From NCBI GenBank assembly GCA_902558705.1, contig CACEEW010000007.1:1-49954 (forward strand): a DNA stretch of 49,954 nt. Direction: 5' to 3'. Under the pieces are notes generated by a model. That model saw only the letters and a program-made list of their open reading frames with translations, did not search any database and was not told where the DNA came from. This DNA comes from an uncultured Pelagibacteraceae bacterium (GTDB lineage: Bacteria > Pseudomonadota > Alphaproteobacteria > Pelagibacterales > Pelagibacteraceae). This document shows positions 1 through 10,485 of this stretch, piece after piece (positions within the stretch are counted from its first letter, which is position 1; each line of letters starts with the position of its first letter). A program made the position numbers and the translations under genes.

Positions 1-807
1 ATATGAAATTTTTTTATTCATTTTTTCCTCAAAAATGTTTATAATTTTGTCTAAGTAAATCAATTTGCCATTACCAACATTCATTATGTTTAAACCACTA
101 ATATTTTTTTTGATAGTTTTTAAAATAATATTCAAAAAATCTTGAATGTGAACAAAGTCTCTTGCTGGAAAAACTAACTTATTTTTACTTTTAACCAGGT
201 TAATTTTGAGTGGAATTTTTTTCCTTATTGATTCATTTAAAACTGGCATAATTCTTCTAAATTTATTTTTAAATTCATAAAATTCTCTTTTATTTGAGTA
301 GCCTGCTATATTAAATAATCTTAAAATTATACAAATCTTAAATTTTTTTTTTAAATATTTTTCGATAATTGATTTGGTCTTTCCATAATAGTTTTCAGGA
401 TTTATTTTTTGACTCTCTTTTGCAGGTTTAATAGATTTCAAACTAAAATTATAAACATTAGAACTTGATAAAAAAATAAATCTTTTAATTTTTTCTTTTG
501 AACAATTATCTATAAATTTTTTTGTTTTTAAAATGTTATTCTTATAATAAATTTCTTTACTATTTTCTGATTCTGGTGGAAATGAAAAAGCCGCTGCATG
601 TATGATTGTATGAATTTTTTTTGATTTTAATAAAGAAGGTATATCGTTTGAATTAATATCAATTTTTAAAAATTTTTTTTTATTTATAATATTTTTACTA
701 AGTGATCTAGAAAAGTTATCAATACCAAAATATGGGATTTTTTTTAATTCTAGCATTTCACATATATGAAACCCTATATATCCAGTGCAACCTGTAACAA
801 GTATCAT
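1..807 (-). CDS. NAD-dependent sugar-nucleotide epimerase/dehydratase (partial, C-terminus cut off)
   Basis: Short-chain dehydrogenase of the extended, GalE-like type, probably acting on a nucleotide sugar for surface polysaccharide. The sequence runs off the window's left edge, so only the first 269 codons are visible. Seen: Rossmann dinucleotide motif TGCTGYIG at residues 5-12 (GxxGxxG), a LSSSNVY strand at about 113-119 carrying the catalytic Ser region, and the YxxxK pair at Tyr141/Lys145 within YYGKTK. RDFVHIQD near residue 230 is the usual late motif of this family. The ATG at 805-807 begins MILVTG, the normal family start. It diverges from the methyltransferase at 843 with 35 bp between the start codons. 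The exact substrate cannot be told; GalE, UDP-GlcNAc epimerase or dTDP-glucose dehydratase-like roles are all possible. Confidence 0.85.
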   Translation of the reverse strand, partial: MILVTGCTGYIGFHICEMLELKKIPYFGIDNFSRSLSKNIINKKKFLKIDINSNDIPSLLKSKKIHTIIHAAAFSFPPESENSKEIYYKNNILKTKKFIDNCSKEKIKRFIFLSSSNVYNFSLKSIKPAKESQKINPENYYGKTKSIIEKYLKKKFKICIILRLFNIAGYSNKREFYEFKNKFRRIMPVLNESIRKKIPLKINLVKSKNKLVFPARDFVHIQDFLNIILKTIKKNISGLNIMNVGNGKLIYLDKIINIFEEKMNKKISY

Positions 808-823
808 TTTATTTTTAATGTTT

Positions 824-829
824 TATAAT
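824..829 (+). promoter_or_regulatory. -10 box (TATAAT) just ahead of the methyltransferase gene
   Basis: A perfect TATAAT lies 13 bp before the ATG at 843, within the 35-bp divergent gap. If it is used, the transcript would carry a leader of only about 7 nt. No convincing -35 hexamer is visible. AT-rich DNA produces TATAAT by chance, so this is tentative. Confidence 0.35.
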
Positions 830-842
830 ATATTAAGTAACT

Positions 843-1517
843 ATGTTGACTTTAAAATTAAAATATTTTGTACATTACTATAAATCTAAAATCCTTAAAA
901 AAAAATGTAAAAAAAACTATAAAGATCAAAAAATTCAGTTTGAAGATGATATTAAAGAAAAAAGTTTTTCAAATAAATGGTTTTTGAATAATTTTGATAT
1001 TTTTAGTTTTTTTTTACCCCAAGATAAAAATTCTAAATTTGTTTATTTAGAAGTTGGATGTTTTGAAGGTTTATCATCATTTTTTGTTTTATCTGAGTAT
1101 AAAGCTGTAGATGCAACTTTATTAGATATTTGGGATATGCCTAATCCAAATAGTAAAACTCTTTCCCATAATTTTAATTCAATAGAGGATACTTTTGACA
1201 ACAATTTATCTCGATTTAATTTTACTAAAATAAAAGATGATTCTGTAGTAGCAATGAGAAAATTATTTAAACAAAATAAATCTTTTGATTTTATTTATAT
1301 AGATGGATCTCACAATGGAGAAGATATCCTTTCAGATGCTATTGAGGCATTTAAGATACTAAAAAAAGAGGGACTAATTTTTTTTGATGACTTTTTACAA
1401 CATGATAAAAATCGAGCTTTACAATCCTATGAAGGTATTGAAAAATTTTTAACTTTATATTCTAATTATCTAAAAATTGAATATTTTCAAAATAATTTGG
1501 TTGTTAGAAAAAAATAA
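843..1517 (+). CDS. Class I SAM-dependent methyltransferase (Methyltransf_24-like)
   Basis: 224 aa. Motif I is VYLEVGCFEGLSS (about residues 64-76), the glycine-rich SAM loop. DFIYIDGSHNGEDILSD (about 150-166) followed by LKKEGLIFFDD (about 173-183) matches the Methyltransf_24 pattern, where D-G-x-H and the later D-D form the active-site/metal region. The first about 40 residues are very basic and Lys-rich, with no family similarity seen. Such enzymes often sit in O-antigen or glycan islands and methylate sugars; its neighbour, a nucleotide-sugar epimerase, fits that. The substrate is unknown. The stop codon is 9 bp before tRNA-Ser, so read-through transcription into the tRNA is possible. Confidence 0.75.
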   Translation: MLTLKLKYFVHYYKSKILKKKCKKNYKDQKIQFEDDIKEKSFSNKWFLNNFDIFSFFLPQDKNSKFVYLEVGCFEGLSSFFVLSEYKAVDATLLDIWDMPNPNSKTLSHNFNSIEDTFDNNLSRFNFTKIKDDSVVAMRKLFKQNKSFDFIYIDGSHNGEDILSDAIEAFKILKKEGLIFFDDFLQHDKNRALQSYEGIEKFLTLYSNYLKIEYFQNNLVVRKK

Positions 1518-1526
1518 GAATAAATT

Positions 1527-1616
1527 GGAGAGATGGCCGAGTGGTTTAAGGCGCACGCTTGGAAAGTGTGTAAAGAGGCAACTCTTTCATGGGTTCGAAT
1601 CCCATTCTCTCCGCCA
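1527..1616 (+). tRNA. tRNA-Ser (anticodon GGA)
   Basis: 90-nt class II tRNA. The acceptor stem GGAGAGA pairs with TCTCTCC (1606-1612), discriminator G, with CCA encoded at 1614-1616. The anticodon loop TTGGAAA puts GGA at 1561-1563 and reads UCC/UCU. It has a long variable arm (AGAGGCAACTCTT region) and a canonical T-loop TTCGAAT. The D-arm GCC...GGC and the GTGGTTT loop are normal. Confidence 0.97.
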
Positions 1617-1617
1617 T

Positions 1618-1633
1618 AAATAAGCTTTATTTT
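1618..1633 (+). terminator. Possible weak hairpin terminator after tRNA-Ser
   Basis: AAATAA (1618-1623) and TTATTT (1627-1632) form a 6-bp A/T stem with a GCT loop, followed by only a short T run. It lies right behind the tRNA-Ser CCA end. With no GC pairs in the stem it is thermodynamically poor; it may only be chance in AT-rich DNA. Confidence 0.25.
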
Positions 1634-1698
1634 ACGCGGTATATTTGATGAATTTTGATTTTAATTTAAATTATAAAAAGAGCAATTTTTTATAAAAA

Positions 1699-3794
<2,096 letters not shown>

Positions 3795-3797
3795 AAG

Positions 3798-5078
3798 ATG
3801 AAGTTGTTAGAAACTTCAAAGCAATACTCATTAAAAAAATCAATATATATCAACCTTAGATGGATTGGAACTATTGGTCAATTTATATCAGTATATCTAG
3901 TATATTTTTATTTCAATTTTAATTTCAATTTTTTGTATTCAAATATTATTATTGCCATAGGGGTTATAAGTAATCTCTATTTAATTTTCATTTATAAAAA
4001 AACTCAACTAAGTGATAGATCAGCTTTGATTTATTTATTGATTGATATTATTCAATTAAGTGGACTACTTTATTTAACAGGAGGTATAATAAATCCATTT
4101 ATTATTTTTTTAATTATTCCAAGTGTTTTTGCTTCCTCGAATTTAAGTTTTAGAACAAACTCTCTATTAGTGTTGATTACTTCTTTATCAATCTTATTTT
4201 TGACGTTTTACTCTCAGGATTTACCTGAGCCTCTAAATGATCATTTTCATGTTAGTCCATATTATTATTATTCTATTCCCTTGGCTTTGATAATAGCCTT
4301 ACTTTTTTTAAATTATTTTGCGATTATTTTTGGAGCAGAATCTAAGCTGAGAAAAGATGCTTTAAATAAAATGGAAGAAATAATGGCTAATGAACACGAA
4401 ATGTTATCTTTAGGTGGTCAAGCAGCAGCAGCAGCTCATTCTTTGGGAACCCCTTTATCAACAATTAAAATTATAACACAAGAATTATCTAAACAACTTA
4501 AGGGGCAAAAGGATGTAATGCAAGATATTGAACTTTTATCAAGCCAGGTTGAAAGATGTAATGAAATATTAAAGAAATTATCACTAAATCCTAATGAAGA
4601 AGACGATTTTATCGATGAAGATTTATCCATGAGAGATTATCTCAAAGAAATTATTTTGTCATTTAAAGAAACAAGCAAAAAAGATTTTATTTTAAATTTA
4701 GATCAAGACTTAAATTCAAAAAGAATAACAAAATCTATTGAAATTGTTTATGGTTTAAGAAATTTTATAGGTAATGCAAATAAGTTTTGCAAAAGTAAAG
4801 TTTTTATTAGTTTGAAAAGTAATAATGATTCTACAATAGTTGCGATCGAGGATGATGGAGATGGATATCCGAGTGACATATTATCAAAAATAGGTGAACC
4901 ATATTTGAGATCAACCAAGAGTTTTGATAAAGAAAAAAAGGGACTAGGCCTAGGATTGTTTATAGGTAAAACTTTATTAGAAAAAAATCTTGCCTCAGTA
5001 AATTGTTCGAATTCTGAAACTAGAAGTGGGGCTGAAGTAATAATTAAATGGAATAACAAAGATTTATTTAATCTTTAA
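3798..5078 (+). CDS. regB: RegB/PrrB-type redox-sensing membrane histidine kinase
   Basis: 426 aa. The N-terminal half has about six hydrophobic segments (residues 20-185), including the GGIINPF quinone-binding motif at 95-101, characteristic of RegB/PrrB/ActS. The dimerisation/H-box [17 protein letters not shown] carries the phospho-acceptor His at about 214. ERCNEIL contains Cys254, at the position of the redox-active cysteine of RegB (by analogy). The ATPase domain has the N box ([10 protein letters not shown]), EDDGDGYP (G1) and GLGLGLFIG (G2). Established: RegB responds to quinone/redox state and phosphorylates RegA; no regA is in this window. Odd: the residue after the H-box His is Ser, where RegB proteins have Glu (HELGTP). 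The gene is 3 bp behind gyrB and overlaps convergent cobT by 4 bp. Confidence 0.88.
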   Translation: MKLLETSKQYSLKKSIYINLRWIGTIGQFISVYLVYFYFNFNFNFLYSNIIIAIGVISNLYLIFIYKKTQLSDRSALIYLLIDIIQLSGLLYLTGGIINPFIIFLIIPSVFASSNLSFRTNSLLVLITSLSILFLTFYSQDLPEPLNDHFHVSPYYYYSIPLALIIALLFLNYFAIIFGAESKLRKDALNKMEEIMANEHEMLSLGGQAAAAAHSLGTPLSTIKIITQELSKQLKGQKDVMQDIELLSSQVERCNEILKKLSLNPNEEDDFIDEDLSMRDYLKEIILSFKETSKKDFILNLDQDLNSKRITKSIEIVYGLRNFIGNANKFCKSKVFISLKSNNDSTIVAIEDDGDGYPSDILSKIGEPYLRSTKSFDKEKKGLGLGLFIGKTLLEKNLASVNCSNSETRSGAEVIIKWNNKDLFNL

Positions 5079-6880
5079 TGTAAATTTTTTTTATTCTTAA
5101 ATAGTTCACTTAGTTGTGAAATCATTACATCACCTAATTCGTTTACATCTGTAATTTTTATTGCCCTACTGTAATACCTTGATACATCGTGGCCTATACC
5201 AATTGCTAAAATTTCTGTTTCAGTTTTATCCTCAATAAACTTAACAATTTTTTTCAAATGCTTTTCTAAAAAATCTCCTGAATTAACAGATAGGGTTGAA
5301 TCATCTACTGGAGCTCCATCTGAAATTACCATTAGTATTTTGCGTTCTTCTTTTCTTTTTTTTAATCTACTAAAAGCCCAGGAAATAGCTTCTCCATCTA
5401 TGTTCTCTTTTAACAATCCCTCTTTAAGCATTAAACCAAGATTATTTTTAGATTGCCTCCATTGTGTATCAGCTCCTTTATAAATAATATGTCTTAAGTC
5501 ATTGAGTCTTCCAGGTGTTTTTAATTTTCCCTCTTTATTCCATAATTCTCTACTTTTACCACCTTTCCAATTTTTTGTTGTAAAACCTAATATCTCGACT
5601 TTTACTGAACACCTTTCTAATGTTCTTGACAAAATATCTGCACAAATAGCTGCTATAGTTATTGGTCTTCCCCTCATTGAACCAGAATTATCAATCAATA
5701 ATGTAACTACAGTGTCTTTAAAATCTAAATCTTTTTCTTTCTTAAATGATAGAGAATTATATGGATCTAAAATAATTCGTGGTAATTTAGAACTATCCAA
5801 CAAGCCTTCTTCTAAATCAAATTCCCAAGTCCGATTTTGTTTTGCTAGCAATTGTCTTTGAAGTTTATTTGCAAGTTTTGTTATTATATCTTGAAAACTG
5901 ACTAATTGCTGATCCAAAGTTTTTCTTAACTTTGAAGCCTCTTCAGAATTTTCTAGATTTTCAGCTTTAGTAATTTCGTCAAATTTACTAGTAAAAATTT
6001 TATAATCTAAATTTAAATCTGAGATATCTTTTTTTTGGAGAATCTGTTCTTTTTGTTGATCAAAATCTGCATCAACTAATTGCTCATCCATTCTATACTC
6101 ATCAACTTCATAATCAGAATCAAAATTGGCGTCTGTTTCGTCCTGTTTATTTTGGTCTTTTTTATCATCTGTATCGCTTTCTTGATCATCATTAGAGGGA
6201 TTGTTTTGACCATCCTCCTGGTTTTCATCATTTTTTTCCTCATTATTTTCGTTTTGAAATATTTCCATTTCTTGTAATATTTCTGAAAATTTTGAAGAAT
6301 ACTCATTTTGGAATTCCAAATTTTTTTTTAAAAAATCTATATGTTTTTCAATTGCTTGATTGAAGTCTTTTTCCCAAAAACTTAACATAGTTTTTGATTG
6401 GGTATTTAATTCTATCCCATGAAATTTTTTCAGCATATATAATTCAAAAGCTTCGTTAATGACAACATCTTCTTTATTTTTTAACTGATCTTTTCTTTTT
6501 AATTCAATTACTTGATTATAATTTTCTACAAGGTTTTTTTGTATTCCCTTAAGCATTTTACAACCTAAAGATTCATATCTTATTTTTTCAGCAATAGAAT
6601 AAAGAGATTTACAAGATAAATTGGATGGTGAATTTTTTTTAAAAATTTCGTTATTAGAAAATTTTTTTTTTAAAGCTAAAGCATCCGTCTCAGCTCTTGC
6701 TTTAATAAAATCACTTTTTGATTCTAAATTTTCTAAATTAAATTTGTCAAAAAATTTTGACTTTTCATTCTTATCTGACTCGTCTCTGTTTTTGAAATCG
6801 TCTGAAATTGCTCTAGCTGTAGATGTTAAAGCTTGTTTTAATTTTTGTTTTAAAATTTCATTCTTGTTGTCACTTTTCAT
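5075..6880 (-). CDS. cobT: CobT-like protein: von Willebrand factor A domain subunit of the CobS/CobT pair
   Basis: 601 aa. It resembles the CobT subunit of aerobic cobaltochelatase: a basic helical N-terminal part, a very acidic low-complexity stretch (about residues 210-265, rich in D/E/N/Q), then a VWA domain with the MIDAS motif DNSGSMRG (Asp near 397) and the late ISDGAPVDD motif. In cobalamin-making bacteria CobS and CobT assist CobN in inserting cobalt; no cobN or other cob gene is here. The pair resembles MoxR/VWA chaperone systems, so a metal-insertion or remodelling role on another target is possible (inference). The stop codon lies 1 bp before the cobS start codon region ends, indicating coupling, and the 3' end overlaps regB by 4 bp. 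Confidence 0.88.
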   Translation of the reverse strand: MKSDNKNEILKQKLKQALTSTARAISDDFKNRDESDKNEKSKFFDKFNLENLESKSDFIKARAETDALALKKKFSNNEIFKKNSPSNLSCKSLYSIAEKIRYESLGCKMLKGIQKNLVENYNQVIELKRKDQLKNKEDVVINEAFELYMLKKFHGIELNTQSKTMLSFWEKDFNQAIEKHIDFLKKNLEFQNEYSSKFSEILQEMEIFQNENNEEKNDENQEDGQNNPSNDDQESDTDDKKDQNKQDETDANFDSDYEVDEYRMDEQLVDADFDQQKEQILQKKDISDLNLDYKIFTSKFDEITKAENLENSEEASKLRKTLDQQLVSFQDIITKLANKLQRQLLAKQNRTWEFDLEEGLLDSSKLPRIILDPYNSLSFKKEKDLDFKDTVVTLLIDNSGSMRGRPITIAAICADILSRTLERCSVKVEILGFTTKNWKGGKSRELWNKEGKLKTPGRLNDLRHIIYKGADTQWRQSKNNLGLMLKEGLLKENIDGEAISWAFSRLKKRKEERKILMVISDGAPVDDSTLSVNSGDFLEKHLKKIVKFIEDKTETEILAIGIGHDVSRYYSRAIKITDVNELGDVMISQLSELFKNKKNLH

Positions 6881-7855
6881 TTAAATTTGAATATTTGCTA
6901 AAGACTCAGGAAGCTCTTCCCCAAAACATCTTTGATAATACTCTGCAATAGTGTTCTTTTCTATTTCGTCACATTTGTTCAAAAATGTCACTCTGAAAGC
7001 ATATCCTATATCCTTAAAAATCTCAGCATTTTCTGCCCAATGTAAAACGGTTCTAGGACTCATCACTGTAGATATATCTCCCGATATAAATCCTTTTCTG
7101 GTTAAAGAGGCTACTTTGATCATATTAGAGACTTTCTCCTTACCTTTAGTATTATTTAAACTTTTATTTTTTGCCAACACAATATCCATTTCTTTTTCAA
7201 GATTAAGATAGTTCAACGTAGTTACAATATTCCACCTGTCCATTTGTCCTTGATTTATTTGTTGTGTCCCGTGGTAAAGACCAGTTGTATCTCCTAGACC
7301 TACAGTATTTGACGTAGCAAATAATCTAAAAAATTTATTTTGTTTAAGAACTTTGTTTTTATCTAGAAGAGTAAAGTTACCCTCTGCTTCGAGGATTCTT
7401 TGTATAACAAACATTACATCGGGTCTTCCCGCATCATACTCATCAAAAACTAACGCAACTGGATTCTGAATAGACCATGGTAAAATTCCCTCATTAAATT
7501 GAGTAACTTGTTTTCCGTCTTTCAGAACGATCGCATCTTTTCCAATTAAATCAATACGACTTATATGACTATCAAGGTTAACTCTTATACATGGCCAATT
7601 TAATCTTGCTGCTATCTGCTCAATATGTGTTGATTTACCTGTTCCATGGTAACCTTGAACTAAAACTCTTTTATTGAATGCGAAGCCCGAAATAATTGCA
7701 AGAGTGGTATCTCTATCAAACTTATAACTCTTATCTATATCAGGCACATATTCACTTTTTTCAGAAAAAGCGTTTACTTCCATTTCAGAGTCAATTCCAA
7801 AAGATTGTTTTATAGAAACTTTTATATCAGGCTGAATGTTTAAGTTAGGTGTCAA
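6881..7855 (-). CDS. cobS: CobS-like AAA+ ATPase
   Basis: 324 aa, the normal CobS length. It has the CobS N-terminal signature [15 protein letters not shown], Walker [10 protein letters not shown] (about residues 70-78), LVGKDAIVL-like [18 protein letters not shown], Walker [14 protein letters not shown], and the sensor region [19 protein letters not shown]. Established: CobS hexamers work with CobT as the motor of cobaltochelatase. Conservation of the ATPase motifs is strong, arguing for an active protein even though cobalamin genes are absent from the window. It overlaps the J-protein gene by 11 bp and is followed at once by cobT, forming J-cobS-cobT. Confidence 0.92.
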   Translation of the reverse strand: MTPNLNIQPDIKVSIKQSFGIDSEMEVNAFSEKSEYVPDIDKSYKFDRDTTLAIISGFAFNKRVLVQGYHGTGKSTHIEQIAARLNWPCIRVNLDSHISRIDLIGKDAIVLKDGKQVTQFNEGILPWSIQNPVALVFDEYDAGRPDVMFVIQRILEAEGNFTLLDKNKVLKQNKFFRLFATSNTVGLGDTTGLYHGTQQINQGQMDRWNIVTTLNYLNLEKEMDIVLAKNKSLNNTKGKEKVSNMIKVASLTRKGFISGDISTVMSPRTVLHWAENAEIFKDIGYAFRVTFLNKCDEIEKNTIAEYYQRCFGEELPESLANIQI

Positions 7856-8372
7856 TTTTTTTCCTATAAGTATTTTTTAGTTGAGTATAAGCTAGTGTAA
7901 TTAATTTAAGTTTTTCTTCATATTTTATATTTCCAGAATTCATATCAGGGTGAAATTTTTTGACAAGTATTTTGAATTTTTCTTGAACTTTTTGCCATTT
8001 TATACCCACTGAGACTCCTAAAATACTAAAGGCTTTTATATCTTTATGATCAAATTTAAATTGACGCATATGATTAAACTCACTTTTAAATTTTTCTTTA
8101 TCTAATTCATCTTTTAAAGTGTCATTCCATAAAACTTTAAAAAAGTTATCTGAAGAGCTAAAGCTTTGTGTAGGTTTATGCCAAATCATGTCAGATTTTA
8201 AAAAATCAATTACTTGCTGATCATCCATACCTGAAAAATAATTCCAATTTTTATTGAATTCTTTCACATGTTCTAAGCACAACATTCTATATTTTTTACT
8301 ATTATCCTTTTCTACTGGAGCCTTATATTCTCCAAATTCTTTACAATTATTCCAGTCACAAATATTTTTCAT
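7845..8372 (-). CDS. J-domain (DnaJ-like) protein upstream of cobS
   Basis: About 175 aa. The C-terminal J domain holds [19 protein letters not shown] and the HPD tripeptide in [10 protein letters not shown], required to stimulate DnaK. The N-terminal part has paired cysteines (CDWNNC) and a third Cys in [17 protein letters not shown], a pattern of the alphaproteobacterial J proteins found beside cobS. I chose ATG 8370-8372 ([10 protein letters not shown]), because a start at 8408 would run into the divergent bolA coding region and adds an unconserved hydrophobic stretch. The neighbours suggest it presents CobS/CobT or their client to DnaK (inference). Confidence 0.85.
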   Translation of the reverse strand: MKNICDWNNCKEFGEYKAPVEKDNSKKYRMLCLEHVKEFNKNWNYFSGMDDQQVIDFLKSDMIWHKPTQSFSSSDNFFKVLWNDTLKDELDKEKFKSEFNHMRQFKFDHKDIKAFSILGVSVGIKWQKVQEKFKILVKKFHPDMNSGNIKYEEKLKLITLAYTQLKNTYRKKIDT

Positions 8373-8376
8373 GATA

Positions 8377-8382
8377 TATAAT
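8377..8382 (+). promoter_or_regulatory. -10 box (TATAAT) ahead of bolA
   Basis: A perfect TATAAT starts 17 bp before the bolA ATG within a 21-bp divergent gap. If used, the leader would be about 5 nt, close to leaderless. The opposite strand of this gap must also serve the J-protein gene. Tentative because of high AT content. Confidence 0.35.
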
Positions 8383-8393
8383 AAATAATACTT

Positions 8394-8654
8394 ATGGATA
8401 TAAATCAATTAATTGCAATTATAAAAAAAAAATTATTAAATCAACTTGAAATAGACAATATCCTGATTGAAGACAAGTCATTCCTTCATAAAAATCATCC
8501 TGGTAATCAACAAAATAAATTTCATTTAAAAATTTCTTTAAAGTCTAAAGAATTAAAAAGAATGAATAGAATTGAAAGTAATAAAAAAATTTATAATATT
8601 TTGGATGAAGAATTAAAAAAATTTATTCATTCCTTGCAAATATTAATTGAGTAA
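8394..8654 (+). CDS. BolA-family protein
   Basis: 86 aa, standard for BolA/IbaG. The pattern is an N-terminal helix, EDKSFLHKNHPG (compare the family's D-x-S-x-x-H-x-x-H), FHLKISLKSKEL, RIESNKKIYNIL. BolA proteins bind monothiol glutaredoxins and [2Fe-2S] clusters; His28/His31-like residues are present, but the usual RHR before the last helix is replaced by SNK. It diverges from the J-cobS-cobT operon, an arrangement common in alphaproteobacteria, and its 3' end overlaps aroB by 12 bp. Confidence 0.8.
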   Translation: MDINQLIAIIKKKLLNQLEIDNILIEDKSFLHKNHPGNQQNKFHLKISLKSKELKRMNRIESNKKIYNILDEELKKFIHSLQILIE

Positions 8655-9749
8655 TTCTTTTTTTAAAAATAGTCTTAAGGATCCCTTTTTATATCTTTTT
8701 CTAATTATTGGACTCCCAATTTTTTTTAATAGAACTAAATTTATTTTATTGGAATTATTTTTTTTATCTGTCATCATAAAATTTAAAATTTTATTAAGAT
8801 CCTTTAATGAAAAATATTTTTTTAAGTTAAACGGTAATTTTGAATTATAAATATGTTCTCTTATTAAGTTATATTCTTTAAAATTCAAAAATTTATTCTT
8901 ATAACTAAATGATAAAGCTGTATTTATACCTAAAATTACAGCTTCACCATGATTTAATTTTTTAGAAAAACCTAATGATGCTTCATATGCGTGAGCAAAA
9001 GTATGGCCAAAGTTTAATATTTTCCTCATACCATTTTCTTTCTCATCTTTTTCAACAACTATTTTTTTTATTTTACAACTTTCATATATAGCCTTATCTA
9101 TAAATGGTGATTTAAGTTTTATAATATTGAAAAAATTTTTATTTAAAAAATTATAAAAAACTTTATTTGATATAATTGCGTGTTTCAAAATTTCACCATA
9201 TCCACAAATAACTTCTCTTTTGCTAAGAGTTTTTAAAAAATTTGTATCACTAATTACTAGTCTGGGCTGGTAGAAACTTCCAATAAGATTTTTCCCTTGG
9301 TTTGTGTTTATTCCAGTTTTGCCTCCTATAGATGAGTCTACTTGAGACAGTAAAGTAGTGGGTATGTTTATAAATTTTAAACCCCTTTTAAATAAACTTG
9401 CAGCAAAACCACTTACGTCACCAGTAATTCCGCCTCCAACTGCTATTAAACAATCTTCCCTAGAAAAATTTTTATTAAGTAAAATTTTAAGAATTGAATT
9501 AGTTGTTTTTTGATTCTTATTTTTTTCATTGGCTGTAATTAAAAAAATAAATAATTTTTTATTTTTTAATGATTTTTTAATTTTAGAAATAAATTTTTTT
9601 GGAACATTTTTATCTACCACCAATAAGCATTTTTCAAAATTTATTGAGTTATCAAACATTAACTTGGATATATTAGAGATTACGTTAGAACCTATTAATA
9701 TAGGATATTTTCCAGAACTTGATTTAATTATTAGTTTAGATACTTTCAT
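8643..9749 (-). CDS. aroB: 3-dehydroquinate synthase
   Basis: 368 aa. Converts DAHP to 3-dehydroquinate, step 2 of the shikimate pathway (NAD and divalent metal). Seen: AVGGGITGDVSGFAASLFKRG (NAD-binding region), NIPTTLLSQVDSSIGGKTGIN with the active-site Lys, KNLIGSFYQP, metal-ligand Glu in the GYGEILKH motif, and the two His motifs GHTFAHAYE and LNHGEAV. Length and order are normal. It overlaps the upstream aroK by 14 bp and forms a two-gene aroK-aroB unit. Confidence 0.96.
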   Translation of the reverse strand: MKVSKLIIKSSSGKYPILIGSNVISNISKLMFDNSINFEKCLLVVDKNVPKKFISKIKKSLKNKKLFIFLITANEKNKNQKTTNSILKILLNKNFSREDCLIAVGGGITGDVSGFAASLFKRGLKFINIPTTLLSQVDSSIGGKTGINTNQGKNLIGSFYQPRLVISDTNFLKTLSKREVICGYGEILKHAIISNKVFYNFLNKNFFNIIKLKSPFIDKAIYESCKIKKIVVEKDEKENGMRKILNFGHTFAHAYEASLGFSKKLNHGEAVILGINTALSFSYKNKFLNFKEYNLIREHIYNSKLPFNLKKYFSLKDLNKILNFMMTDKKNNSNKINLVLLKKIGSPIIRKRYKKGSLRLFLKKELLN

Positions 9750-10248
9750 ATTTATCTATAATTTTATTCATTATTTCAGTTTTCGATCTATTATTGCAAT
9801 TTATTTTAAATAAGGCTTTAGCATAATATTTAGATCTATTTTCAATCATATTTGTTAATTCAGTATTAGAGGCATTCAATACCAAAGGCCTTTTAGTACT
9901 ATTTTTGATTCTTTTTATAAGCAAATCACTATTTAATTTAAGCCAAAAAGATATGTGGTTATTAATAACTTCATTTCTTATATTCCTATTAATAAAAGCG
10001 CCTCCACCTAAAGCAACAATAATTTGTTTTTTTTTAAGTATATCTAGTGTTAATTTTTCTTCAAGTTCTCTAAAAAATTTTTCACCCTTAATTTTAAAAA
10101 TATTTGAAATTTTCATTCCCAACTTATCCTCTATACATTTATCAACATCAAAAAAATCTAAATTAAGTTTTTTAGAAATTAAAAAACCAATAGATGATTT
10201 TCCAGATCCCATCATACCTAAAAACACAATATTTTTACTTGATTTCAT
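9736..10248 (-). CDS. aroK: Shikimate kinase
   Basis: About 170 aa. ATP-dependent phosphorylation of shikimate. Walker A GMMGSGKSSIG, substrate-binding DVDKCIED and FRELEEKL (Arg), GGGAFINRNIR, and the LID Arg in NSTKRPLVL. I chose ATG 10246-10248 (MKSSKNIVFLG), 10 residues before the P-loop as is usual; a longer version from 10311 would overlap the divergent small gene. It is co-transcribed with aroB (14-bp overlap). Confidence 0.94.
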   Translation of the reverse strand: MKSSKNIVFLGMMGSGKSSIGFLISKKLNLDFFDVDKCIEDKLGMKISNIFKIKGEKFFRELEEKLTLDILKKKQIIVALGGGAFINRNIRNEVINNHISFWLKLNSDLLIKRIKNSTKRPLVLNASNTELTNMIENRSKYYAKALFKINCNNRSKTEIMNKIIDKYESI

Positions 10249-10305
10249 AATTTTCTTTATTGAAAAATCACAAATATGTCTTAATTTGAAATTAACTAAA
10301 GCTAT

Positions 10306-10485
10306 ATGCAATTTATAAAAAAAACAAGTTCAAGCAGGAGTATTATTGGGATAATTACTAAAATAGCTTTAGTTTCAATTACTATTCTTTTAGTTATTTT
10401 TTTATTAAATAAAATAGATTTTCCAGCACCTAAAAAAGAAATAGAGAAAATAATTACTAATGAAAATTTCAAAATTGTTAAATAA
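10306..10485 (+). CDS. Small single-span membrane protein, 59 aa, unknown
   Basis: Begins MQFIKKTSSS with a basic N-terminus, then a hydrophobic span (about residues 13-33, IIGIITKIALVSITILLVIF), then a charged tail FPAPKKEIEKII. The topology suggests a type II or signal-anchored small protein with the C-terminus outside. It overlaps the next gene by 26 bp in another frame, implying translational coupling with the exported protein. No family recognised; its placement at the head of the exported-protein/def/fmt/truA run is what supports it. Confidence 0.55.
   Translation: MQFIKKTSSSRSIIGIITKIALVSITILLVIFLLNKIDFPAPKKEIEKIITNENFKIVK

Noticed and set aside
6080-6277. Hydrophobic ORF opposite the acidic linker of cobT
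   Set aside because: It is the antisense image of the Asp/Glu/Asn codons of CobT; GAT/GAA runs read as Ile/Phe/Leu on the other strand. No ribosome-binding site or neighbour supports it.
9905-10318. 137-aa ORF opposite aroK
   Set aside because: Lies fully antisense to a well-supported shikimate kinase gene; composition mirrors it and no motif is visible.
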